Assembly: GCA_021201235.1 (NCBI GenBank)
Contig: JAJQFI010000020.1
Location: forward strand, 1 to 64,000
From: Oscillospiraceae bacterium
GTDB taxonomy: Bacteria > Bacillota > Clostridia > Oscillospirales > Ruminococcaceae
Direction: 5' to 3'
Length of the DNA: 64,000 nucleotides
Shown: piece by piece, positions 9,182 through 17,003 of the stretch
Layout of the letters: every line of letters starts with the position of its first letter
Numbering within the stretch: the stretch's first letter is position 1
Translations under genes and position numbers: made by a program
Notes under the pieces: generated by a model
Seen by the model: the letters and a program-made list of their open reading frames with translations, nothing else
Database searches by the model: none
Told to the model about the DNA's origin: nothing

Positions 9182-10531
9182 TTAGACCGTCAGAACACTA
9201 CCTTCTGTCTCAAGAAGTATCAAAATATCCTCTTCCTCGCCGGTTTCCGTGTTGACATAGACGAGGACGGTTTTGCCGTCAGTAGACTGGCATCTGTACT
9301 CATAGCAGAGCTTTTCATCGACGCTGTCGGATGGAATTACCGCCATGCCGGAGCCAATAACCGTCAGCATCGGCGAGAGATTAGACTGGTACTCGGTCTC
9401 CGAGAGGGTCGGCTCCAGAAGTTCACGCTCGACATGATTCATAAGAAATCCCCTTGCATCATAGCCGATAATCTCGCCGTCATCGAGGGCAACGGCAACT
9501 TTGATGAGGTCGGTATAGCAGGTCACGCCGTCCTCGGAATAGGCAAAGTTCACCGTGCAGACGCCGTTATAAGTTTCGTAGTAGGTTTCGGTCATATCCT
9601 CTATTCCGAGGTTCTCAAGGTAGGTCTGCGCTGCTTCGACTGCCTCTTCGGCACCGAGGTTACTCGTCTTCACTTCCTGCCGTTTCAGCATATAGCAGAC
9701 ATAGCCGCCGCTTTTCGTGACCGAGCAGGTGACGCCGTTCGCCGTAAATCTATAGGACGGCATCGTGCCCTCTTCGGAATACTCGGCGGTCTTCATCCGG
9801 TAGGCTTCGAGACCGCAGTAGGAAGCGGCAATCTCCTTGGCTTCATCCTCAGTGACTTCTTCAGCGTTCTCTAACATCTCTGAAGTTTTCTCCAAGATAT
9901 GGTCGGAGAAGGGTCCGTCATAGATGAGCTTCGGGGTGTTTTCGAAGCCCTCTTCGACCGTCGAGAGCCCGTCAGCCAAAAACGACTCGCCGCCGTCCTC
10001 AAGCTCACTGAAGAGCTCAGTTATGGTCTTGTCGTTCGAGAGAAGCTTCGACTTGAGGCTCCAGAGTTCGCCTGCGAACGCTTCGGCGTTGTCGCAAAGG
10101 GTGCTCATCGTCTGGTAATCCTCGTATGAGGGCGTGGTGCCGTCCGCCGCGGTCGCCGACATGGCATAGGCATAGTTTCCTATCTGCGAGAGAAACTTCT
10201 CGGTCTTCTCGAGGTTCGAGGTCGCAACAGGGAGCTTCGTAAGGGCATTCTTGGCGTTCGACGCTTCGCTCAGAAGCTCGCTCGAAAGCTTCTGCATCAT
10301 CTTGGGAGAAGAGGCAAAGAGCCCCTTCGTCAGGGTTGTCGAAATCTTGTCGGCACTCTGCGCCAGTTCCTCGACTGCTTCCTGATAGCCGTACTCAGTC
10401 GAGCTCTCCGCCCGGGAAAGCCTGCACATATACACAATATCCGCCGCCGCAAGGACCGCGATTATAGCCACCGAAAAAGAAATAATCCGCACCAGAGTGC
10501 GCCGTGAAATAATGGTTTTCAAAGTAATCAT
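9182..10531 (-). CDS. ypeB: Germination protein YpeB-like, with PepSY domains
   Basis: About 449 residues: an N-terminal signal anchor (VRIISFSVAIIAVLAAADIV), a helical region with YAYAMSATAADGTTPSYEDY-like YpeB sequence, and a C-terminal half with PepSY repeats (VTEDEAKEIAASYCGL, GAEEAVEAAQTYLENLG). In Bacillus, YpeB protects and localises the cortex hydrolase SleB; no sleB is next to this gene. ATG 10531 directly abuts the AAAGG ribosome site, so TTG 10522 (about eight bases away) may be the true start. Its presence argues that the organism, or its recent ancestor, forms spores. Confidence 0.82.
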   Translation of the reverse strand: MITLKTIISRRTLVRIISFSVAIIAVLAAADIVYMCRLSRAESSTEYGYQEAVEELAQSADKISTTLTKGLFASSPKMMQKLSSELLSEASNAKNALTKLPVATSNLEKTEKFLSQIGNYAYAMSATAADGTTPSYEDYQTMSTLCDNAEAFAGELWSLKSKLLSNDKTITELFSELEDGGESFLADGLSTVEEGFENTPKLIYDGPFSDHILEKTSEMLENAEEVTEDEAKEIAASYCGLEAYRMKTAEYSEEGTMPSYRFTANGVTCSVTKSGGYVCYMLKRQEVKTSNLGAEEAVEAAQTYLENLGIEDMTETYYETYNGVCTVNFAYSEDGVTCYTDLIKVAVALDDGEIIGYDARGFLMNHVERELLEPTLSETEYQSNLSPMLTVIGSGMAVIPSDSVDEKLCYEYRCQSTDGKTVLVYVNTETGEEEDILILLETEGSVLTV

Positions 10532-10657
10532 CCTTTCTTGCTTTTTCTTAGGATTTCACAAAGAAGAATAATTAAACTTGGAAAAATTGTGTAGGCACTG
10601 GATATACCGGTTTGCTGCGCAAACTGACTGCCCGCTTCATAGCGCCACCGAAGGGTT

Positions 10658-10676
10658 CGGGCGGATGATATCCGCC
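10658..10676. repeat. Short intergenic palindrome GGGCGGAT-GAT-ATCCGCCC
   Basis: Perfect 8-bp arms with a 3-base centre, followed by CCTACAAT. A degenerate copy (CGGATAATATCCGCCCCCACAA) lies near 11552-11573 beside the next intergenic gap, so this is a small dispersed repeat. The remaining sequence at 10532-10690 shows no gene. Confidence 0.6.
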
Positions 10677-10691
10677 CCTACAATATTGCAA

Positions 10692-10715
10692 AGAAAAATC
10701 CCACCTTTCGGTGGG
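10692..10715 (-). terminator. Terminator of the SDR gene
   Basis: Stem CCCACC/GGTGGG with a GAAA loop on the minus strand followed by ATTTTTC, ten bases past the SDR stop. Confidence 0.85.
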
Positions 10716-10725
10716 AAATCATTTC

Positions 10726-11472
10726 TCAATACGGACTGTCAAACTCCGCCTCAGCTTTTCTGACGGCTTCCTCAAGGGTCATGCCGGCGAAGTTCTGGGC
10801 GCCGAGGTATCTGTCCGACTTCTTGTCGTCGACAAACACGCCGACAACCGCACCGGGGATGGCGCTTTCGGGGGCATTCGGGGCGTGAGTTCCGCCGAGG
10901 TCGGTGCGGCACCAGCCGGGGTCTGTAAGATTAATCATGACGTCGGTGCCGTTGAGCTTCGAGCCGAGGTCAATCGTGACCTTGTCAAGAGCCGCTTTGC
11001 TTGCGGAATAGCCTGCCTGTTCCGGCTCGAGACGGATGCCGCTTGTGGTGTTGAGAATGCGCCCGAAGCCGCGCTCTATCATCTTCGGGAGGAAGTGGTA
11101 GCAAATCATAATCGGCGAAACGGTGTTGATAAGAAAACTTTCGGTATAGTCGGACACCGGCGTTTTGTAATAGTCGGTTCTGTAGGCAATCTGAAGTCCG
11201 GCGTTGTTGAGAATCAGGTCGACCGGCGTGCCGCGCCCGTCGATTTTGCGGAGCATCGCCTCGACCTCTTCCGGCTTTGAAAGCTCCGCCGAGACTGCAT
11301 AAGCCTCAACTCCAAGAGCCCTGACCTCAGAAAGCAAGCCCTCGGTGTGCTCCTGCTTCCTGCTGTGAAGAATAAGGTTGCAGCCCTGCTCTGCCAAGAA
11401 CAGCGACACAAGCCTGCCGATTCCCCTGCTCGAGCCTGTTACGAGCGCCCAGCGATTTTTAACGTTTACCAT
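10726..11472 (-). CDS. Short-chain dehydrogenase/reductase
   Basis: A 248-residue NAD(P)-dependent oxidoreductase of the classical SDR family: cofactor motif VTGSSRGIGRL, NNAGLQ, catalytic Ser in LNTTSGIR, and YSASKAALDKV carrying the Tyr-x-x-x-Lys pair. Substrate unknown; the sequence after the Lys (NLTDPGWCRTDLGG) is the usual PG motif. ATG 11472 has AGAAGGG nine bases upstream; the open frame extends further upstream but runs through the promoter at 11515-11543. Monocistronic with its own terminator. Confidence 0.9.
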   Translation of the reverse strand: MVNVKNRWALVTGSSRGIGRLVSLFLAEQGCNLILHSRKQEHTEGLLSEVRALGVEAYAVSAELSKPEEVEAMLRKIDGRGTPVDLILNNAGLQIAYRTDYYKTPVSDYTESFLINTVSPIMICYHFLPKMIERGFGRILNTTSGIRLEPEQAGYSASKAALDKVTIDLGSKLNGTDVMINLTDPGWCRTDLGGTHAPNAPESAIPGAVVGVFVDDKKSDRYLGAQNFAGMTLEEAVRKAEAEFDSPY

Positions 11473-11514
11473 GTGTGTTTTCCCTTCTGACGGAAAAGTG
11501 TAGTTGATAGATTC

Positions 11515-11543
11515 AGTATAGCATATTTGGGTGAGAGGCGCAA
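11515..11543 (-). promoter_or_regulatory. Promoter of the SDR gene
   Basis: -35 TTGCGC (11538-11543), 17-base spacer, -10 TATACT (11515-11520). Confidence 0.6.
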
Positions 11544-11591
11544 GAGGCGAACTGTCGGATAATATCCGCCCCCACAATTTAAAATTACCCA

Positions 11592-11620
11592 TTGCAAACT
11601 CATTCGAAATAGTGTATAAT
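11592..11620 (+). promoter_or_regulatory. Promoter of fba
   Basis: -35 TTGCAA (11592-11597), 17-base spacer, -10 TATAAT (11615-11620), 77 bases before the start codon, leaving a structured leader. Confidence 0.75.
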
Positions 11621-11634
11621 GGTACTCGTAAGTT

Positions 11635-11667
11635 TACTGTGGAACTACAGTAGGTTTTGCTTACTGT
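11635..11667 (+). promoter_or_regulatory. Alternating dyads TACTGT/ACAGTA/TACTGT in the fba leader
   Basis: TACTGT (11635-11640), ACAGTA (11647-11652) and TACTGT (11662-11667). The middle element can pair with either neighbour, so it may be a repressor-binding pair or a small bistable leader hairpin. Confidence 0.45.
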
Positions 11668-11696
11668 CCCACTAATTATAAACGGAGGTAATAATA

Positions 11697-12560
11697 ATGC
11701 TCGTATCTGCAAAGGACATGCTGAACAAGGCTCGCGACGGTCATTACGGCGTCGGTCAGTTCAACATCAACAATCTTGAATGGACAAAGGCTGTACTCCA
11801 GACGGCTGAGGAGCTCAAGGCTCCCGTTATTCTCGGTGTTTCCGAGGGTGCCGGAAAGTATATGTGCGGCTACACCACCATCGTCGGAATGGTAAAGGGA
11901 ATGATCAACGAACTCGGAATCACAGTTCCGGTCGCTCTTCACCTCGACCACGGCACTTTTGAGGGTGCAAAGAAGTGCATCAACGCCGGATTCAGCTCTA
12001 TCATGTTCGACGGCTCGCACTATCCCATCGAAGAAAACCTGAAGCTCACCACTGCTCTCGTCAACACCTGCGATATCTTAGGGATTTCCCTAGAGGCTGA
12101 GGTTGGTGCTATCGGCGGCGAAGAGGACGGCGTCGTTGCTATGGGCGAATGCGCTGACCCCGCAGAGTGCAAGATGATTGCAGACCTCGGCGTTACCATG
12201 CTCGCCGCCGGCATCGGCAACATCCACGGCAAGTATCCCGAGAACTGGTCCGGACTTTCCTTCTCCACTCTTGAATCCATCAAGGCGGCTGTCGGCGACA
12301 TGCCTCTCGTTCTCCACGGCGGTACCGGAATCCCGGCTGAGCAGGTCAAGAAGGCTATCTCCCTCGGCGTTGCAAAGATCAACGTAAATACCGAGTGCCA
12401 GATTGCATTCACCGCTAAGGTCCGTGAGTACATCGAAGAAGGCAAGGATCTCACCGGCAAGGGCTTCGACCCGAGAAAGGTCTTGGCTCCCGGCGTAGAG
12501 GCAATCAAGGACACTGTCAGAGAAAAGATGGACATGTTCGGTTGCATCGGCAAGGCTTGA
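11697..12560 (+). CDS. fba: Class II fructose-1,6-bisphosphate aldolase
   Basis: A 287-residue zinc aldolase splitting fructose-1,6-bisphosphate in glycolysis. Typical stretches are YGVGQFNINNLEWTKAVLQ, VPVALHLDHGTFEGAKKCI (zinc His and catalytic Asp), SIMFDGSHYPIEEN, LEAEVGAIGGEEDGV, IGNIHGKYP and LVLHGGTGIP with INVNTE near the end. Length is normal for the Firmicutes FbaA type. GGAGG lies eight bases upstream of ATG. Monocistronic with its own promoter and a strong terminator. Confidence 0.97.
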   Translation: MLVSAKDMLNKARDGHYGVGQFNINNLEWTKAVLQTAEELKAPVILGVSEGAGKYMCGYTTIVGMVKGMINELGITVPVALHLDHGTFEGAKKCINAGFSSIMFDGSHYPIEENLKLTTALVNTCDILGISLEAEVGAIGGEEDGVVAMGECADPAECKMIADLGVTMLAAGIGNIHGKYPENWSGLSFSTLESIKAAVGDMPLVLHGGTGIPAEQVKKAISLGVAKINVNTECQIAFTAKVREYIEEGKDLTGKGFDPRKVLAPGVEAIKDTVREKMDMFGCIGKA

Positions 12561-12583
12561 TAATCCGTTTCACAGAAAAAAAT

Positions 12584-12616
12584 ACCGGTTTGGAAATTCC
12601 AAACCGGTTATTTTTT
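12584..12616. terminator. Terminator shared by fba and the SGNH genes
   Basis: Perfect 12-bp arms ACCGGTTTGGAA/TTCCAAACCGGT with a one-base centre, T run on the plus strand and A/T run on the other side. It can serve both convergent units. Confidence 0.88.
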
Positions 12617-12620
12617 ATCC

Positions 12621-13889
12621 TTATTCCGCCGCCAGAATTTCTTTCAGGAATTCATACGCTGTCTCGCCCATTTCGGCATAGCCGGCGTCGTTCGGGTGGA
12701 GATAGTCGTTCCAGACGGAGACGTAATCGTCAAGAAGCTTCGAGGTGTTGTCGGGGTCTTGCAAAGCTAAATCAAAGTCGATATAGCCGTCGAACTTCGA
12801 CTTGCTTGAGCGGATATATTCGTTCAGAGCAACCCTCGTCTCATCGTGGAGTTCGCTATAGTAGGAGCTTCCCTCAATCGGTGTAAGGGTTCCAGCATAG
12901 ATGAGAATATCGTTCTCGTGGCAAAGCTCGATGAGCTCTTCATAGGCGTCGATAATGCTTTCTGACAAATCTTCGGATTCATATCCTATATCGTTGATGC
13001 CGATTAGGAGAATGCAATATCTCTCACCCGAGGTGTCGGCAAGAACGTCGATAACGTCGCGCTGGAATCTGTCGACAAGTGCGTCGCCCAAGCCTCCGAA
13101 GACCGCATTGCCGCCGATGCCCTTGTTGACGACCGCAACGTTTCCGACGCTGTCGTCAGCCGCTAAGAGCTCCATAAGCGTGTCGGGATAGCGGCAATAA
13201 CCGTTCTGGGTGGAGCTTGCGCCGTCGGTGATGGAGTCGCCGATGCAGACAACCGTCTTTGTTCCGGATTCAGCCCAGGTCTCGACGCTCTCGATGTAAT
13301 AGGTCGAGGTCATAACCGATGCGCCGGTGAGGGTTTCATCGGAAACATGGTCGCCTTCGACAATCCATGTCGAGCATCTTGCCGCAGTGTGGCAGGTGAT
13401 AGTTCCGCCGACATAGTCGCCAAACTTGATGGTGATTGCGAGGCAGTCGAGCGCTTCGAAGCTGAAATCAACTTCATCCGAAACTATCTTCTCCCCGCCC
13501 GAAAGGTCAACGCTCTCAGAGCCGCCGTTGAAGGTGATGACGGTGTCAGTCGAGGTGTCGATTGTCGAAGACGAGCTGTCGACAAGATGAGCGATATGGA
13601 CGGATTCGATATTGAGCGGGATGTCGCCGTACTCATTCGAAAGGGTGATTCTTATCTTGTCGCCGCCGATGGAAACTCTGACCTGCTGGCGGGCTGTGTT
13701 CTGCTTGAGGGTCGGGCTTGTCGGCGTTTCGTCAACGCTCGCCGTGAGCATTGCGGTTTCCCATGTGGTGAACCAACCGTCGGCTTCGACGATGTCGGCA
13801 CCGACTTCCTTGCCGCAGGACGTTGCCCCGGTAAGAAGCATCGCCGCTAAGATAAGGCTCATGAGCCTTTTTGCTATGGATTTGAACAT
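12621..13889 (-). CDS. SGNH/GDSL hydrolase lipoprotein, tandem copy 1
   Basis: A 422-residue secreted esterase. Signal peptide with lipobox LTGATSC, an N-terminal beta domain (about 35-200), then the SGNH domain: block I VCIGDSITDGA (Ser), block II GIGGN, block III LLIGINDIGY (Asn), block V NDYLHPNDAGY (Asp and His). Such fusions often deacetylate plant polysaccharides; the exact ester is not known. It follows the next SGNH gene by 13 bases and is co-transcribed with it. Same architecture as the two genes upstream, so the cluster arose by duplication. Confidence 0.9.
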   Translation of the reverse strand: MFKSIAKRLMSLILAAMLLTGATSCGKEVGADIVEADGWFTTWETAMLTASVDETPTSPTLKQNTARQQVRVSIGGDKIRITLSNEYGDIPLNIESVHIAHLVDSSSSTIDTSTDTVITFNGGSESVDLSGGEKIVSDEVDFSFEALDCLAITIKFGDYVGGTITCHTAARCSTWIVEGDHVSDETLTGASVMTSTYYIESVETWAESGTKTVVCIGDSITDGASSTQNGYCRYPDTLMELLAADDSVGNVAVVNKGIGGNAVFGGLGDALVDRFQRDVIDVLADTSGERYCILLIGINDIGYESEDLSESIIDAYEELIELCHENDILIYAGTLTPIEGSSYYSELHDETRVALNEYIRSSKSKFDGYIDFDLALQDPDNTSKLLDDYVSVWNDYLHPNDAGYAEMGETAYEFLKEILAAE

Positions 13890-13902
13890 TTACAAAACTC
13901 CT

Positions 13903-15207
13903 TTACGAAATAAAGTCCTTGAGATAATTATAAACTGTGGTTCCTACATAGGCATAGCCGTCGTGGTTGAAGTGGAGATAGTCGTTCCAGACGGAGACAT
14001 AGCTTGAATCCATCTTTGAGGAATCTTCTTCCGAAGCAACCGCCGAGGACAGATCAATATAGCCGTCGAATGCGGAATCCTCGGACATGATATACTCGTT
14101 TACCTCGAGACGAATCTGCTCGTGGAGCTCGGAATAATATGTATTGCCGTTGAAGGGAGTGATGGTGCAACCGATGACGGTTATCCCCGCCTCGTGACAC
14201 TGCTCTACAAGGCTTTCATAGCCGGCGATAATATCCTCCGAAATGTCCGAAGTCGCCGCTCCGATGTCGTTTACACCCATGAACACGATGCAATACTTGA
14301 CGCCCTCGATATCAAGGATATCTCTTTCAAGTCTGCCCATGCCGGTGGAGTTGTCGGTAGTGCCGAGGAACATCGTTCCTCCGACACCCATGTTGATGAC
14401 GGAATAGGTGTTAAGTTCACTGTCAGCCTGCAAAAGCTCCATCAAAGTGTCGGTGTATCTTGCGAATGAGTTGTCAGAGATACTCGCACCATCGGTGAGA
14501 GAATCTCCGAGGCAGACGATTGCCGCACAGTCCGGGTCAGCCATCACGTCCATAACCGCAAGGAAGTACCACATCGAATAGGTCGAGGCTTCCGACCAGT
14601 CGTTATCTGTTGCGTGAGAGCCGGTGATAATCCAGTTTGTGCAACGGGACGCTCTGTGAAGGGTGATTGTCGAGGGCATTGAGCTTATCTCCATAGAGAC
14701 GGCGATGTCGTCGAGGGCAGAATAGCTAAACTCAACCGAATCCGTGACGATAGTCTCGCCTGCCGGCACTGTGATGGTCGTGCTTCCCTCATAGGTGACA
14801 GCGACCGAGCTGTCGGTGTCGATTTCGTAGCCCGACGGGTCAAGGAGCATTGCGATTTCCATGCTATCGATCACGAGGTCTGTGCTTCCGTACTCGTTCG
14901 AAAGCGTGAACCGAAGCTCGCTTCCCGATACAGAGGGTCGGATTTGCTGGCGGATGGTGATTGTCTCGCCGCTTGTAGCTTCGCTCGGGATTGTGTCCGA
15001 AGACCAGACGGTCTGCATCGAGGTTCCCCAAGCCGCAAGCCAAGCCTCGGCTTCTGTTGTTTCTTCGTTGATTTCTTCTGTTTCTGTCATATCTTCCTCT
15101 TCCTTTGTCACTTCGGTGTCGCTTTCGGTGCTCCCGCATGCTGTCAGCATAGTAAATGCCAGCACAAGAGCCATCAAACGGCACAGACGCCTGAATTTCT
15201 TAGTCAT
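13903..15207 (-). CDS. SGNH/GDSL hydrolase lipoprotein, tandem copy 2
   Basis: A 434-residue lipoprotein esterase: lipobox FTMLTAC, an acidic Glu/Thr linker, an N-terminal beta domain, then SGNH blocks GDSLTDGA, GVGGT, FMGVNDIG and NDYLHFNHDGY. It keeps all four catalytic elements. ATG 15207 has AAAGGAACGG eight bases upstream; the further upstream in-frame TTG at 15228 overlaps that site. First gene of a two-gene operon from the promoter at 15245-15273. Likely cell-surface deacetylation of hemicellulose or pectin (inference). Confidence 0.9.
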   Translation of the reverse strand: MTKKFRRLCRLMALVLAFTMLTACGSTESDTEVTKEEEDMTETEEINEETTEAEAWLAAWGTSMQTVWSSDTIPSEATSGETITIRQQIRPSVSGSELRFTLSNEYGSTDLVIDSMEIAMLLDPSGYEIDTDSSVAVTYEGSTTITVPAGETIVTDSVEFSYSALDDIAVSMEISSMPSTITLHRASRCTNWIITGSHATDNDWSEASTYSMWYFLAVMDVMADPDCAAIVCLGDSLTDGASISDNSFARYTDTLMELLQADSELNTYSVINMGVGGTMFLGTTDNSTGMGRLERDILDIEGVKYCIVFMGVNDIGAATSDISEDIIAGYESLVEQCHEAGITVIGCTITPFNGNTYYSELHEQIRLEVNEYIMSEDSAFDGYIDLSSAVASEEDSSKMDSSYVSVWNDYLHFNHDGYAYVGTTVYNYLKDFIS

Positions 15208-15244
15208 AATATAAACCGTTCCTTTCAAACGTTATGTAAAATAT

Positions 15245-15273
15245 ATTGTAGCACAAAAGCAGGGAAATGTAAA
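15245..15273 (-). promoter_or_regulatory. Promoter of SGNH copies 2 and 1
   Basis: -35 TTTACA (15268-15273), 17-base spacer, -10 TACAAT (15245-15250). Confidence 0.75.
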
Positions 15274-15287
15274 TATAGAATTAATAG

Positions 15288-15314
15288 CAAAACACCACAC
15301 ATTTCTGTGCGGTG
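15288..15314 (-). terminator. Terminator of SGNH copy 3
   Basis: On the minus strand CACCGCACA and TGTGTGGTG pair with one mismatch, followed by TTTTGC. It lies about 30 bases past the copy 3 stop codon. Confidence 0.65.
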
Positions 15315-15345
15315 CTTGCTCTTCAAATATCAGCCTCTGCTGTAA

Positions 15346-16593
15346 TCATGTTAGCGACCAGAAACTCAGCAGTGAGTTATAGGCTTCCTCCGCCATTTTC
15401 TTATACCCCGCATCTCCCGGGTGGAGATAGTCGGCGGTGGAGCCGTTGTATTCGTCCGCCATCTGAGCGGAATCCTCCTCGCTCGCAATAGCTCCGCCGA
15501 AGTCAATCACTCCGTCAAAGCCGCTGTCTTCAGACATAAGATATTCATTCACGGCGGTTCTTATCTTTTCATGCAGTTCCGAATAGTAGAAGTTGCCCTT
15601 GACGGGGGTAAGAGTTCCGGCATAGACCTTGAGTCCTGCCGCGTGGCACTGGGAGATAATCTCCTTGTAGCACTCTATCATTTCGTCGGAAATGTCCGCC
15701 TGTGCGGTTCCGACATCGTTTATACCTATCAGAAGTATTACATACCGGACACCCGAAACCTCAAGGACGTCCCTCGTCAGGCGGTTCACGGCGGAATCGG
15801 AGCTCTCGCCGGTTATCATGTTGCCCGAAATGCCCATATTGACGACGGAAATATTCTCGGTGAGGGGATTTGAATTGAGCATATATGCGAGCTGGTCGCA
15901 CCACGACTGATATTGGTTATAGGTCGAGCATGCGCCGTCGGTTATCGAGTCGCCGAGGCAGACAACAGCCTTGGTTCCCGCCTCGCTCCAGACATCGAGC
16001 CTTGTTATATAGTACCAACTGCTCATAACCTTGACCGCCGAAAAGCTCTCGTCCGAGACGCAGTTGCCCTCGGTTACCCATGTAGAATGGTTGGAGAGCT
16101 TGTGGCAGGTGACGACCCCGCCGGTATAGTCGCCGAGCTTGATTGAAATCGCTATTTCCTCGAGAGCTTCAACATCGAAGCTGACGGCGTCGCAGGTGAT
16201 GGTCTCCCCCGCCTCGACGGTGACGCTTTCGGAGCCATTGAACGTCAGGACAGTGTCTGTAGAAGTGTCGATAGTATCGCTTCCCGAGGACTGAAGCTTG
16301 GCGATATGCACGCTTTCAAAAACTACGGGAATCGTGCCATATTCATTCGAGAGAGTTATCGTTATGGTGTCGCCGGAAATGCTCGGGCGGATGACCTCGC
16401 GGACGGTGTTGCCCTTGAGTCCGGGGTTCGAGGGGATAACGTCGACATCCGAAGCTTCGGGAGCCGCCGCCCACGCCGTTACCCAGCCGTCTTCGTCGGG
16501 AAGGACAACCTCGGTTTCACCGCAGGCGGAAAACGTCGCCAATACGACCACAAGACACACAATTACCGACAAAAATCTTCTTAGTTTATGCAC
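15346..16593 (-). CDS. SGNH/GDSL hydrolase lipoprotein, tandem copy 3
   Basis: A 415-residue lipoprotein with lipobox LATFSAC, N-terminal beta domain and SGNH blocks GDSITDGA, MGISGN, LIGINDVG and ADYLHPGDAGY. It starts with GTG (16593), seven to eight bases from GAGGGAGGA. Its first 200 residues are very close to copy 1 (RPSISGDTITITLSNEYGTI versus RVSIGGDKIRITLSNEYGDI), so both domains were duplicated together. It has its own promoter and terminator, separate from copies 1 and 2. Confidence 0.9.
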   Translation of the reverse strand: MHKLRRFLSVIVCLVVVLATFSACGETEVVLPDEDGWVTAWAAAPEASDVDVIPSNPGLKGNTVREVIRPSISGDTITITLSNEYGTIPVVFESVHIAKLQSSGSDTIDTSTDTVLTFNGSESVTVEAGETITCDAVSFDVEALEEIAISIKLGDYTGGVVTCHKLSNHSTWVTEGNCVSDESFSAVKVMSSWYYITRLDVWSEAGTKAVVCLGDSITDGACSTYNQYQSWCDQLAYMLNSNPLTENISVVNMGISGNMITGESSDSAVNRLTRDVLEVSGVRYVILLIGINDVGTAQADISDEMIECYKEIISQCHAAGLKVYAGTLTPVKGNFYYSELHEKIRTAVNEYLMSEDSGFDGVIDFGGAIASEEDSAQMADEYNGSTADYLHPGDAGYKKMAEEAYNSLLSFWSLT

Positions 16594-16625
16594 AAAAAGT
16601 CCTCCCTCAGGATAATCATAAAAGA

Positions 16626-16654
16626 ATTATAACATTATTTTCGCCGGATGTAAA
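16626..16654 (-). promoter_or_regulatory. Promoter of SGNH copy 3
   Basis: -35 TTTACA (16649-16654), 17-base spacer, -10 TATAAT (16626-16631). Confidence 0.75.
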
Positions 16655-16711
16655 GTGGAGCGCCACGAAAAGTCCCGATAAAATCCGAGAAAAATTTTTT
16701 GAAATTTGGGG

Positions 16712-16740
16712 TTGACAATTCGGAAGGTCGGTGCTATAAT
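16712..16740 (+). promoter_or_regulatory. Strong promoter of the structured RNA and tRNA-Leu(GAG)
   Basis: Consensus -35 TTGACA (16712-16717), 17-base spacer and -10 TATAAT (16735-16740). The expected start, five to seven bases on, coincides with the first paired base of the structured leader. Confidence 0.88.
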
Positions 16741-16744
16741 ATAG

Positions 16745-16853
16745 AAGCTGTCCACGAGATGGTCGCTTCGCTCCCATCTCGGCAAGTAATCATGCTGGCG
16801 CATGTTTCTTGCGGGTTCAGGTGAATCTCGTGAAAAAATCCTCTTGACAGCTT
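16745..16853 (+). ncRNA. Candidate structured RNA ahead of tRNA-Leu(GAG), family not recognised
   Basis: About 109 bases between promoter and tRNA with strong internal complementarity. Outer stem AAGCTGTC (16745-16752) pairs perfectly with GACAGCTT (16846-16853). Directly inside, CACGAGAT (16753-16760) pairs with ATCTCGTG (16825-16832). The same 5' segment can instead pair as CGAGATGG (16755-16762) with CCATCTCG (16774-16781), so two 8-bp helices exclude each other. A separate hairpin has CAAG/CTTG and CATGC-TGGC-GCATG (16783-16811). No SRP, 6S, RNase P or common riboswitch motif is seen. It is either a co-transcribed small RNA or a leader processed from the tRNA. Confidence 0.6.
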
Positions 16854-16862
16854 AACATATAT

Positions 16863-16946
16863 GCGGCAGTGCTGGAATAGGCAGACAGGCACGTTTGAGG
16901 TGCGTGTGTCATAGACGTGTGGGTTCAAGTCCCACTTGCCGCACCA
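16863..16946 (+). tRNA. tRNA-Leu (anticodon GAG)
   Basis: 84 bases with encoded CCA. Acceptor GCGGCAG pairs with TTGCCGC; anticodon stem CACGT/GCGTG closes the loop TTGAGGT, giving anticodon GAG (codon CUC/CUU); T loop GGTTCAAGTCC; long variable arm. It lies nine bases after the structured RNA and shares its promoter and terminator. Confidence 0.95.
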
Positions 16947-16948
16947 TG

Positions 16949-16976
16949 AAAAAAGACGCCAATATGGCGTCTTTTT
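16949..16976 (+). terminator. Terminator of tRNA-Leu(GAG)
   Basis: Stem AAAAGACGCCA/TGGCGTCTTTT with ATA loop and a T run, three bases after the CCA end. Confidence 0.9.
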
Positions 16977-17003
16977 CAGTTAGATCCATCTTCGACGGAA
17001 TAA

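Noticed and set aside
16745-16853. Possible 4.5S/SRP RNA or 6S RNA
   Set aside because: The SRP GGAA-loop core (GGTCAGG-CCGGAAGG-AGCAGCC) is absent, and the length and helix pattern do not fit 6S RNA.
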